Shown in pieces: positions 11,201 through 20,400 of a DNA stretch of 64,000 nucleotides. The stretch spans positions 62,001-126,000 of the forward strand of contig NZ_JAAUWV010000006.1 of NCBI RefSeq assembly GCF_014694405.1. Direction: 5' to 3'. The DNA comes from Pseudoalteromonas sp. S16_S37 (lineage in GTDB: Bacteria; Pseudomonadota; Gammaproteobacteria; Enterobacterales; Alteromonadaceae). The notes under the pieces were generated by a model, which ran no database searches, was not told the origin of the DNA, and was given only the letters and a program-made list of their open reading frames with translations. Within the stretch, counting starts at the first letter, position 1. Every line of letters starts with the position of its first letter. The position numbers and the translations under genes are program-made.

Positions 11201-14200
11201 CGCATGTTCAATTTCACCAGGCTCAATGCGGTAACCTCGGTGTTTTAGCTGAAAATCTACTCTGCCGATAAAGTTTAATACCGATGAAGCATTGTCTCGT
11301 GTCCACTGTACTTTATCGCCTGTTTTATAGAGGCGGCCAAAGTCAGGGTGATCGATAAATGCTTGCTCGGTTTGCTTAGAATCATGTCGGTATCCTCTCG
11401 CGACGACTGGGCCACCAATATATAACTCACCAGGTACACCAAAGGGCGTTAGGTTTTTATGTTTATCAAGAACATAAAAGTGGTTGTAGGCGATTGGGTT
11501 GCCAATTGGGATCAGCTTGTCGTTTACGTCTTGGATTGTATATGCCGAGGACCATACCGTGGCTTCTGTCGGACCATATACGTTAGTGACGCTTAGGCAA
11601 TGTTGCTTTAACTGTGCGGCCAATTGGCATGGTAAGGCTTCACCACCACATACGGCATGAACCTTCGCTAAGGCTTTATGTGTGATAAGGCTTTGTTCGT
11701 CCTGCGTTAGCATGTTCCATGTGGCAGGCGTCGCTTGCACTAAATCAATGTGATGTGTATCTATAAGTGAGAAAAGTTGCTGGTTGTCTTTTTGCTGATC
11801 TTCATCTGCAATCACCACGCTTGCGCCAGTGGCAAGCGGTAAGCACAGCTCTAAACCCGCAATATCAAAGGTGATGGTTGTCAGGGCTAGTGTGCGCTCA
11901 AAGCGGGGGAGCGTTTGTTCTATCGCGGTTAAGAAGCATGCAAAATTGCCACGCGTAATTTCCACGCCCTTTGGTTTACCCGTAGAGCCAGAGGTATATA
12001 GGGTGTAAGCCAGTTGGGTAGATGTTATCGGGCGCTGCAAATTATCAGTGGGTAAGGTGCTGAGCTGTTCAGTTAAGTTATCAAGTTGAATAACTGCTAC
12101 ATAAGAGTTGAGTGTCTCGTTCAAAGCACCGTTCGATAAAAGTATCTCAGGTTTTGCGTGCTCGATGATGTATGACAAACGCGCTGCAGGTTGATTGCTA
12201 TCTAAAGGAAGGTACGCGCCACCGGCTTTTTGAATCGCTAAAAGCGTCACCAGCATTTGATAACCTCTAGGCAAGCAAAATGCAACAAGCTTCTCTGGTC
12301 CAACGCCGTTGTTTTGTAGCCAATGTGCGAGTTTGTTTGCGTCACTGTTGAGCTGGTGATAAGTATGATGCTGGCCTGCTGCGATCACCGCCGTTTTTTG
12401 GCCATGCTGTGTTACTTGCTGTTCAAAACGCGTGATAAAGTCATCTTGTTGCGATACTGGCTGTTGCATAACATCAGCCACTAATTGTCCGGCGGTAGCT
12501 ACGCTTAGAGCTTTATCGACAGAGCTGACTGTTAAAGTAGATAATGGCGTTTGCTGTGCCGTAGGTAACCAACTTAGAATGCTCAGGTAGTCTTCAAAAA
12601 GCTGTTCAATGGTGTTTGCAGTGAATAGGTCGAGATTATATTCAATTTGCACCACCAAGTTATCACGACGCAGCAGGTTGAAACTCAACTCAAACTTGGT
12701 GTTGACTTCGTTATGCTCCAGCGCTTCAAAGTTAAGTCCTGGTAGTGATAAATCACGCTGTTTTAATTGGTCATTTTGATAGTTAAAGAGGACCTGAAAA
12801 ACAGGGGGCCTTGCTAAGTCTCTTGCGGGTTTTAGCGCATTGAATAACATCTCTAGTGGCATGCTTTGGTGCGCTAAGTCTGATTGCAATGACTCTATAT
12901 GCTGTCTCAACCAAGCATCCACTGTCAGGTCAGGTTGAATGTGTGCGCGATTAATCAAGGTATTAATAAAAACACCAACAATGTGCTGGCTTTGCACATC
13001 TTCTCTGCCACTGACTGGGATGCCTACTGCGAAGTCATTTTGCTGCGTATAACGCCACATAAGCAATTGAAATCCTGCTAGCAGTAAACTAAATGGGGTG
13101 GTGTTCAATGTACCTGCATAGTTATCCAGTTGCGTAATGATTGCACTGGGAACCATCCATTCGAGTGTGGCACCGTTATATGTTTGTTGGCTAGGCATGG
13201 GCTTGTCATGAGTCAGCGCCAGTTGATGTGGCATATTGGCTAAGCGAGCTTGCCAATAGTCAGTCAAAGAGTCATCGATACTTTGCGCTTGCTGGCGAAC
13301 ACACCAATCAAAGTAGTTTGATTGTTGGGCAAGTTCAGGTGCAGACGTATTGTCTGCTTGATAAAGCTGCAATAAGTCTTGGATCAGTATACCCATTGAC
13401 CAACCATCGGTTGCGATATGGTGAATATTAAACACCAAAATATGGCTGTCGGTTTTGTTTGTGATTGGCAATAGGTCAATACGAATTACTTTACCTGTAG
13501 TGAGATCAAACGGTTCACCCACAAGTTTTAAGGCGTGATGTTGCGCAGTGTCTGTGTCCATCGCAGCATGAATTGTCAACGGTTGATAGGTGTCTACCAG
13601 TTGCTGACTAACATCAATATTTGTCTCACCTTCGATGTACTTAGTACGCAACATCCAGTGTTTTTCAACTAATTGCTCAGATGCATGCATGAGTCTTTCA
13701 ATGTCAATTTCACCCGTCACTTTAAACGCAGCAGGGAGGTTATAGGCGGTATTGTCAGGTTCAAGTTGTTGTAAGAACCAAATACGCTTTTGTGCCGCCG
13801 ACAAAGGCTGGGCACAAGTTAAATCGACAACCTGTTTAGGTGCTATTAGCATGCTGTTGAGCGACTTATCGATTGCAGGATCATTATTTGATGGGCATGC
13901 AGATATCGCCAGAGACTGAGCTGTAGGGTTCTGTTGTAGTTGCTTCGGCGTAACTGTTATACCTTGTTGTTTGGCAAGTGCGATAAATTGCAGGCTTAGT
14001 ATCGAGTCGCCTCCCGAAGAATAGAAGTTGTCTTGGGCATTGAGTGTGTTATTGCGCAAAATATGTTTAAACAAAGTTAAGATTTTCTGTTGATAATCTT
14101 TAGTTTGCTCAGTTAATGGCACTTGGTCATGTTGGCTTGGTGTAATGTTGTTGCTTAGTGTCGTTGTTGCCGCAGCGGCGATGTTCGCTAGTAAACGATG

Positions 14201-17200
14201 TTTAACGATGTCTTTTGGCATTAACTTCACCCCTTGATGAGCTGCTAACCCAATCATTTGTAAGCTCATGATTGAGTCGCCACCTAGGGCAAAAAAGTCA
14301 TCATTTGGCTTAACTTGCTCCACGTTTAGCAATGATTGCCAAATGCTAGCCATCACCTGCTCAACTTCTGACAGCGCTCTGTTTGTAGCAGGTGATGTTG
14401 CTGATTGTGAGGTCGGCAGTGGCAGTGCTTTTCGGTCAACTTTACCGTTGTTATTCAATGGCAGTGACTCAAGAACAAGCCAATGATCTGGATGCATATA
14501 ATCAGGTAAAGTGCTGCTAATAGTTTGCTTCAATTCATCAATAACTTGCTGTTCACTGGTCGCTGATGGTGTTAGCGTCAGCCAAGATACAAGCCATTCT
14601 TTATTTGAATCAGGCTCCTTGTGCAGCAAAACGATTGCCTCGCTAACCTGTGGCTGGTGGCACAACCATTGGCTAATTTCGTTTAACTCAATTCGATATC
14701 CACGACGTTTAACTTGGTCGTCGCGACGGCCGATAAACTCAAGTAAACCAAGGTGATTAATACGTACAAGGTCACCCGTTTTGTAATAACGTGGTTCGTT
14801 GTCTGGTTGTACAAAGGCGTGCGCTGTTTGTTCTGGGTTGTGCCAATAGCCCTGCGCTAATTGCTTGCCACAGACACATAATTCACCTACGGCGCCTCGT
14901 GGCAATATTTCTCCACGCGTGTTTCGAACCGTGATGACATTGCCCGGTAAAGGCTTGCCAAGCGCAGCAACTGGGCTAAGAGTTGATTGCAAAGTGGTGT
15001 CTAATAAGGTTGCAGTAATACCCACCGTACTTTCACTTGGGCCATAATGATTTACCACCTTGAGCTGAGGAGACAAATCTTTAATGCGAGACAGTACACT
15101 ATGATTTAACCCTTCACCGCCTAAAAATAGCGTCTGTTTTGGTAACACGGCCGCTGGGTGCTCAACACTCAACAAAGCGTTTAAATGAGACGGGGTGATC
15201 TTCAAGCAATCAACTGGATGCTGGCTTAAAAATTCTGCTAAGGCATTCGGGTCTTCAATGGTTTCGACGCGAGGTAATACCAAGCATTGACCTTGATAAA
15301 GGGCACCGAATACGGATGTTAAACCCAGATCGGCGGCAACAGTCGCCAGCGTGAGCCAGCGGCTGTTTGCCGGTTGTGGGAATTGCTGCGCTATCGCCGC
15401 GGCATAATGGCTGACCGCTTGATGAGAGACAACAACACCTTTAGGTTTACCTGTTGAACCTGAGGTATAGAGGATATATGCAGGGCAGTCAGGCGTAAGT
15501 TGATATTCAGATAGGGCAAGGGTTACGCCGTTACTTCTAGGTATACACGGCAGGCCATCAGTCAACGATTGTTGAGGAAAACTTTGAATCTCATAGTGTT
15601 TATCACTAACAATCAGCTTAACGTCTGCATCATGGCAAATTTGTTCAAGTCGGCCAACAGGTTGTTTTGGGTCGAGCATGATACAGATTGCACCCAATCG
15701 CCAACATGCTAACATCAATGTCACTTGTAATGGGGTACGAGGCATCAAAATGGCCACGGGGTGACGTGCTTGAATACCCTCTTGCTGTAACCAAAATGCT
15801 GCCTGCTCGATATCTTGATTTAATTTCGGGTAATGGATCTGCTGATAGCCATCAAAGAGGGCTAAGTTGTTTCCTTCGTCGTTGTTTCGTGTTGCAAAGT
15901 GACGCACGCGCTGGGTTAATAACTCCGGTGTCTCAATTAAAGCAGGGCCGGCTATTTTACTTGGTTCAAGAATCGAAGCGATATCAGCAAATGTGGTGTT
16001 TGGGTTGCTCAGGCAGTTGGTGAGGACTGCTTTGAAGTCAGCCAATAATTGCTTGATGGTTGATGGCAAAAATAGCTCAGCACTGAACTCCAAATCTAAA
16101 CAAATTGTCTGATCACTTTGTTCTATCACGCGTAATGTCAGGTCAAAGCGTGCACTATTTTGTTCCGTGCTAACGACTGTGCCAAGACTATCACCTAATT
16201 TAACTTGCGTTTGATTCGCAAGACCGACATGAATAAACATGACGTTAAACAGCGGTTGAGTCGGGGAGGCTGAGCCATTGCTCAGCAAATTAGCTAATTG
16301 CTCAAACGGGTAATCTTGGTTATCAAAAGCATCAGTTGATGTTTTTTGGCTGCTTTTTAATGCATCTTTAAAACTTGCTAGAGGATCGAGCGAATGGCGA
16401 AGTACCAGTGTATTAAGTAACGGTCCGACCAAGTGGCTGAGTTCTGCACGGGTTCTATTTGCGATAGAGCTGCCAAAACAAAAGTCTTGCTGGTCACTGT
16501 AGTGGCCAAGTAACCAAGCAAATACGGTTTGCAGATAGACATACAAAGTGGAGTTTTGCTGTGTAATTGCTTGTCTCAGTACGGTGCAGGTTTGTGCATC
16601 CAAAACTAATTGCTCAATTTGGCCATCAAAGCTGCGCTGTTGAGTGTTAGCAGAAAAATCAAAAGGCAATGTCAGTGGCGGCGGTAAATCACGTAACTGT
16701 TGTTGCCAGTAGTTTTGCTGGGATAAATAGTCTTCGCTTTCTAACCACTGCAGCTGCCAAGCTGCATAATCTTGGTATTGAATATTCAATGGCGCTAACA
16801 TGTCGTTTTCGCCATTGCTAATAGCATTGTAAAGCAGGACTAGTTCCTGATTAAAAATATCGAACGACCAAGCGTCAAAAGCTACGTGGTGAATATTCAC
16901 AATTAACCAATATGCGTCTTGTCCTTGGTATAAAGACACACGAAATGGTACTTCTGTACTTAGGTCAAATTGATAATTCTGTTCATTTTCAAAGCATGCC
17001 GTTAGCCAAGAACTTGGATCGCGGTTTTGCTCTTGTGTTAATGGCACAGGGGTTAAATTAACCTGGAAGTTCTCTTGCTGATAGGTGTACCAATTGCCTT
17101 GCTCGTTTTGTTTAAAGCAGGTGGTCATCACTTGATGGCGCTGCACTAATTGATTTAAAGCTTGGCCAAGAACTTGTGGATTGAGCTTTAGATCAAATTT

Positions 17201-17425
17201 CACCACGGTACATAAATTATAAAGCGCACGATCTGCCATCTTTTCTGCAACTAAAAATCGCTGTTGAGCAACTGACAGTGGGTAACTTTTGCTTTTCGAT
17301 GCGACGATTGGCAGTTTCCAACTATTAATGCCTTGCTCTGCGAGTTTTTGGCGAAACAGCTGTTGCTGCTTCGGTTCGAGTTTATTCAGTCGCTGTGCGA
17401 TTGATAAAAATTGAGATTGCTGCAT
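8204..17425 (-). CDS. NRPS: C-A(Asp)-T-T-C-A(Gly)-T-C plus fused TauD-like hydroxylase
   Basis: About 3073 residues. The ATG at 17425 lies 4 bp past the upstream stop and is preferred over a TTG 21 bp earlier. Domain order: C (HHVAFDAW, about 177); A (YTSGSTGKPKG about 652, pocket read D-L-T-K-F-G-H-V-G-K, Asp-like); two consecutive T domains, both GGDSI (about 1047 and 1137); C (HHIATDGWS, about 1333); A (pocket D-I-L-Q-V-G-V-V-W-K, close to the Gly code); T (GGHSLL, about 2194); C (HHISSDAW, about 2379); a Lys/Asn/Leu-repeat linker (about 2705); and a TauD/SyrP-like Fe(II)/2-oxoglutarate oxygenase (about 2735-3050) with metal motif HNE (about 2827) and distal His in LAAHARD. It adds Asp then Gly, starts the bond to the last Asp, and carries an enzyme likely to beta-hydroxylate carrier-bound Asp. 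No E domain follows the GGDSI carriers. Confidence 0.93.
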   Translation of the reverse strand: MQQSQFLSIAQRLNKLEPKQQQLFRQKLAEQGINSWKLPIVASKSKSYPLSVAQQRFLVAEKMADRALYNLCTVVKFDLKLNPQVLGQALNQLVQRHQVMTTCFKQNEQGNWYTYQQENFQVNLTPVPLTQEQNRDPSSWLTACFENEQNYQFDLSTEVPFRVSLYQGQDAYWLIVNIHHVAFDAWSFDIFNQELVLLYNAISNGENDMLAPLNIQYQDYAAWQLQWLESEDYLSQQNYWQQQLRDLPPPLTLPFDFSANTQQRSFDGQIEQLVLDAQTCTVLRQAITQQNSTLYVYLQTVFAWLLGHYSDQQDFCFGSSIANRTRAELSHLVGPLLNTLVLRHSLDPLASFKDALKSSQKTSTDAFDNQDYPFEQLANLLSNGSASPTQPLFNVMFIHVGLANQTQVKLGDSLGTVVSTEQNSARFDLTLRVIEQSDQTICLDLEFSAELFLPSTIKQLLADFKAVLTNCLSNPNTTFADIASILEPSKIAGPALIETPELLTQRVRHFATRNNDEGNNLALFDGYQQIHYPKLNQDIEQAAFWLQQEGIQARHPVAILMPRTPLQVTLMLACWRLGAICIMLDPKQPVGRLEQICHDADVKLIVSDKHYEIQSFPQQSLTDGLPCIPRSNGVTLALSEYQLTPDCPAYILYTSGSTGKPKGVVVSHQAVSHYAAAIAQQFPQPANSRWLTLATVAADLGLTSVFGALYQGQCLVLPRVETIEDPNALAEFLSQHPVDCLKITPSHLNALLSVEHPAAVLPKQTLFLGGEGLNHSVLSRIKDLSPQLKVVNHYGPSESTVGITATLLDTTLQSTLSPVAALGKPLPGNVITVRNTRGEILPRGAVGELCVCGKQLAQGYWHNPEQTAHAFVQPDNEPRYYKTGDLVRINHLGLLEFIGRRDDQVKRRGYRIELNEISQWLCHQPQVSEAIVLLHKEPDSNKEWLVSWLTLTPSATSEQQVIDELKQTISSTLPDYMHPDHWLVLESLPLNNNGKVDRKALPLPTSQSATSPATNRALSEVEQVMASIWQSLLNVEQVKPNDDFFALGGDSIMSLQMIGLAAHQGVKLMPKDIVKHRLLANIAAAATTTLSNNITPSQHDQVPLTEQTKDYQQKILTLFKHILRNNTLNAQDNFYSSGGDSILSLQFIALAKQQGITVTPKQLQQNPTAQSLAISACPSNNDPAIDKSLNSMLIAPKQVVDLTCAQPLSAAQKRIWFLQQLEPDNTAYNLPAAFKVTGEIDIERLMHASEQLVEKHWMLRTKYIEGETNIDVSQQLVDTYQPLTIHAAMDTDTAQHHALKLVGEPFDLTTGKVIRIDLLPITNKTDSHILVFNIHHIATDGWSMGILIQDLLQLYQADNTSAPELAQQSNYFDWCVRQQAQSIDDSLTDYWQARLANMPHQLALTHDKPMPSQQTYNGATLEWMVPSAIITQLDNYAGTLNTTPFSLLLAGFQLLMWRYTQQNDFAVGIPVSGREDVQSQHIVGVFINTLINRAHIQPDLTVDAWLRQHIESLQSDLAHQSMPLEMLFNALKPARDLARPPVFQVLFNYQNDQLKQRDLSLPGLNFEALEHNEVNTKFELSFNLLRRDNLVVQIEYNLDLFTANTIEQLFEDYLSILSWLPTAQQTPLSTLTVSSVDKALSVATAGQLVADVMQQPVSQQDDFITRFEQQVTQHGQKTAVIAAGQHHTYHQLNSDANKLAHWLQNNGVGPEKLVAFCLPRGYQMLVTLLAIQKAGGAYLPLDSNQPAARLSYIIEHAKPEILLSNGALNETLNSYVAVIQLDNLTEQLSTLPTDNLQRPITSTQLAYTLYTSGSTGKPKGVEITRGNFACFLTAIEQTLPRFERTLALTTITFDIAGLELCLPLATGASVVIADEDQQKDNQQLFSLIDTHHIDLVQATPATWNMLTQDEQSLITHKALAKVHAVCGGEALPCQLAAQLKQHCLSVTNVYGPTEATVWSSAYTIQDVNDKLIPIGNPIAYNHFYVLDKHKNLTPFGVPGELYIGGPVVARGYRHDSKQTEQAFIDHPDFGRLYKTGDKVQWTRDNASSVLNFIGRVDFQLKHRGYRIEPGEIEHALTQHVAISQAVVVIKEDILVAYYVAQPDVSAPEFASLKQYLSKTLPDYMVPHHTQQIAQLPLNSNGKVDRAALPPITREHLCHDSANTTLTPQEAQLASVWKDLLKLERVQSHDDFFLLGGHSLLATQLRARLNKMGLNIPLKSLFEQPTLAEQAALMSEAKYQTITLVRNIEPTPDYLPLSSAQKRLWFMQQLTSSSAGFNMQTAVKIMGKLCVAQLKQAVEFVTSKHPILQVTYHQHDGQPVQRFNPTLSVEVETIDLADDPQKLKQYVTHAAQYNFNLELESPLRIYIYQLGGEQFVCQIVQHHISSDAWSMTLLLDDLMSAYQKLNTTNLDALRAEIIDQPSYLDYANWQNTPMIMQQQQTSLDYWRQTLAGAKDVLALPFDRARNADEKAAGSSVEITIDKPLLKELKTLAHQQQSSLFMLLISAYSGLIFQQTKCQDMIIGTDVANREHLQTHTMLGFFVNLLPLRFKPKATLRFNDFLQQVKQHCLDGFERQSVPFEHIVETVKPTRVNGMHPLIQTLFVMQNTPDNQGNIGDLHIETMTTEQQHAKFDCALFANEDKHTESLLLSWVFNTQLFDKSTIELFSQQYIQLLRAICKAPNAPLNNLLTHNHVQKEVSDMPTTSRPTKLNKLNKFNKLNKLKTTAPDKELVKAAPLNNDRPFPLLVQCMSNSLDPLAWARQNQTQIMDWLQTHGGIVFRGFNLPTALEFEQFCLAIYPQLYAMYGDLPKNDIGNKIYKSTPYPNEQMIMYHNESSHQSQWPRRQWFYCSQNAAVGGATPIVDCREMYLKLPAHIRTKLEQKKLCYVRNFSSLDVSWQHFFKTDSKQQVESICTQNGIDFQWYGDDNLRISQVCPAVITHPITNEKSFFNQIQLHHYSFLEEDVKQHFLETGGIENLPRNVCYGDQEPLEQEVIDVISELYEACAVRFDWQKTDVVMLDNMLAAHARDPFEGERKIAVAMGDIYQIASPNTQKPVPVQHNNVVNNSQLSVNEEKA
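9262..9309 (-). repeat. Short in-frame repeat encoding an (N)KL linker
   Basis: Encodes TKLNKLNKFNKLNKLK, five near-copies of an Asn-Lys-Leu/Phe triplet. It sits exactly between the last C domain and the hydroxylase domain of the 3073-residue NRPS. The DNA is AT-rich with alternating AAT/AAC, AAG/AAA and CTA/TTA/TTT codons. It looks like a flexible or helical tether and may vary in length between strains. Confidence 0.85.
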
Positions 17426-17429
17426 GGTG

Positions 17430-20400
17430 TTACTCTTGATCCTCAAATTCGTTTAATAGTTGCTCCATAAAGTCCAGTTCATTGCTTTGTAATCCTTGAG
17501 AATCTTCAATTTGTTGTGCAATGCTCTGAATAGTCGGGGAGCTAAATAGACTGTTTAAAGACAGTGATAAATTGAACTGGGTTTCTATCGCACTGATAAG
17601 CTTCATCGCTAAAATTGAATGCCCGCCGAGTTCAAAAAAGTTGCTGTCCATACTGATGTGCTTAATAGGCAGATTTAGTAATTGTGACCAAACCTCTACT
17701 ACCTTGTGCTCGATATCGGTCGTCGCTTCTAGCACCTGTTGTTGGTGATTAATAAAGTTAGGTTCAGGTAACTGAGATTTGTTTATTTTGCCATTGCTAC
17801 TAAGTGGCCACTGGGCTACCTGCACATAATGTTCAGGCACCATATAGCTTGGCAGTAGGCCATTTAAATGCGCTTTTAGTTCTGCAGATAGATGACCCAT
17901 ATCCGTGTTGGCTGTGTTTTGCTGTTGGAGCATCAAATAGGCGACTAAGTTGGGTTCATTACGCTGATTCATTTTTACCGCAACTTGAGCCGTATTGATG
18001 GCGTGATGCTGATTTAAAACAAACTCAATTTCGCCAAGCTCAATGCGTAAACCACGTATTTTTACTTGATGATCTAAACGACCAAGGTAATCAAAGTTAC
18101 CGTCATCTAAGATACTGACGAGATCGCCTGTGCGATATAGACGCTCTCCATGTTGAGTGGCAAATGGGTGTTCAATAAATTGCTTGGCGCTGAGCTCAGG
18201 ACGATTTAGGTAACCCTTAGCGAGACATACGCCACCAATATATAATTCACCTTCAGCGCCCATTGGCGCTAACTTGTTATGTCGATCAAGAACGAGCAGC
18301 TGGGTGTTTTGTATCGGCTTGCCAATAGGCACTAATTTACGTTCTGCCTCAGCTCGACATTGCCAGTGGCTAACAACGACGGATGCTTCAGTAGGTCCGT
18401 ACAAATTATGCAGTTCAGCTTGCTGATTGGGCTGTGCAAAAAAGGTTTGCTGTAGTTCATAGCTCAACGCTTCACCAATACAAAAAACTTGCTTCACGGA
18501 TTGGCAACGACGCCAATCGCCATCGCTGAGCATTAAGCTCAACATTGACGGAACAAAATGCAGATGGCTTATTTGTTGCTGTTCAATTATCTGTGTCAGA
18601 TAGCGGGCATCTTTGTGGCCTTCAGGTTTGGCAATCACTAATGTAGCGCCTGAGATAATTGGCCAAATGAACTCCCATACCGAGACATCAAAGTTATATG
18701 GTGTTTTTTGCAGCACTTTGTCAGATGGTTGCAATGGGTACTGTTTTTTTAGCCATTGCGCCAGATTGACGACACCTTGATGGTTACATATCACGCCTTT
18801 TGGTTTACCTGTTGAACCTGAGGTATAAAAAATGTACGCATTAGAAAGTGCTGATTGTTTGTGCTTGCGAACGAGCGCCGAACGGCTATAAGCGTCGATG
18901 ATATTGCTAAATGATGTCTCATCTACTGTAACAGTTTGGCAATAATCGCGGCTAAATTGCTGTGTTAAAGCATGTTGTGTTAGTAGCAGCTTGGCGTTGC
19001 TATCAGTCAAAATCGTATCTATGCGTGCAGCTGGTAAATTGACATCCAGTGGCAAATACGCAGCACCCGCTTTCAAAATAGCCCAAATTGCGATCACCAT
19101 CTCAAAAGAGCGCTCCATGGCGATGGCAACATAGTCGTTGTGCTCGACGCCTTGCTCGATTAAGAATCGCGCTAACTGATTGGTCTTTTCATCAAACTCC
19201 TGGTAACTCATTGACTTATTGCCAAAAATCAGTGCGTCATGAGTAAGGTCAGTCATCAAAGTAAGTTGTTGCTCTAACAGCTCATAAAGGCAAGCATCAT
19301 GTGCGTATTCTGCGGTTTCGACTTGGTGTGTTAGCAGCGTAGCCTGCTCGCTTAGTGGTACGACCGAATAATGCATAATTGGGTAGCTTTGCTCTACATC
19401 TAACGCAGATGTAAGCTGAGTTAGCGCAGTGATCATGTATTGCTCGACCCGCTGAGCATTCAATGGGTGCTGAACTTGAATATTGAGCAAGAAATCGTCG
19501 CCATAATCATCTACCGCGATGGCAAATGGATAGTTGGTGCGTTCTTTAGGGTCAATAAACTCTAAGCCAATGAGCGCATTGTGTTCATCAACGTTCTTTT
19601 TCTGTGTGTGTCGATAGTTTAGTAAGCTAGTAAATAGCTGTGTTTCGCCTGTTAACTCGCTGTATCGCTGGATTTCAGACAACGCAGATTGCTCAAATGG
19701 AAGTAGTCCCATTAAGTTGTGCTGTGTTTGTCTGACCAACTCTATAGGCGTTAAATCGGTTAACTTTATGCGCAAAGGTAAAGTGTTGATAAACATACCA
19801 AGCATGCTTTCGCTACCTTTGGTGCCTTGCAAGCGGCCCGACATCACAGTGCCAAACACTACATCTTCTTTATTACTACATGCGGCAATGACCATCGCAA
19901 AAGCACTGTGGAATAAGGTTGCTGGGTTTAACTTTAATTTTGTTGCAGTAGTACGGATCTGCTGACTAAGCGATGCTGCTAGTAATGAGTCTAGTTCATT
20001 GATATAGGTGCTCTGAGACTGCTTAAGTGCCAAGGCAAAAGGCGTACTAGGTTCGGTAAAGCCGCTTAATTGATGACTGAAAAAGCGCTCAGCATCGAGT
20101 TTTTTCGCAGTTTGGCTGTGTTGCAATTGCGATATAAAACCTCTGTATTGAACTGGTTTAGGCAGTAAATGTTGTGGATCTTTAAACAGCATTTCTAATT
20201 CTTGCTGCACAATGGCCATACTGACATGATCAGAAATAATATGGTGGTCCAGCAGCCTAATAACAAATTCATCGTTAGCTTGGTCGTGTGCCACACTGAC
20301 TTTAAGTAACGGCGCTTCTTGCAAATTTAAGCTGAGTGTTTGCTGCGCATCTCTATTTTGTAATTGCGTTAAATAGTCTTTACTCGGGTCAAGTTCTACC

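Noticed and set aside
5113..16023. Many ORFs of 60-160 codons on the opposite strand of the NRPS genes
   Set aside because: They are shadows of the long NRPS frames, without homology, ribosome sites or independent codon character.
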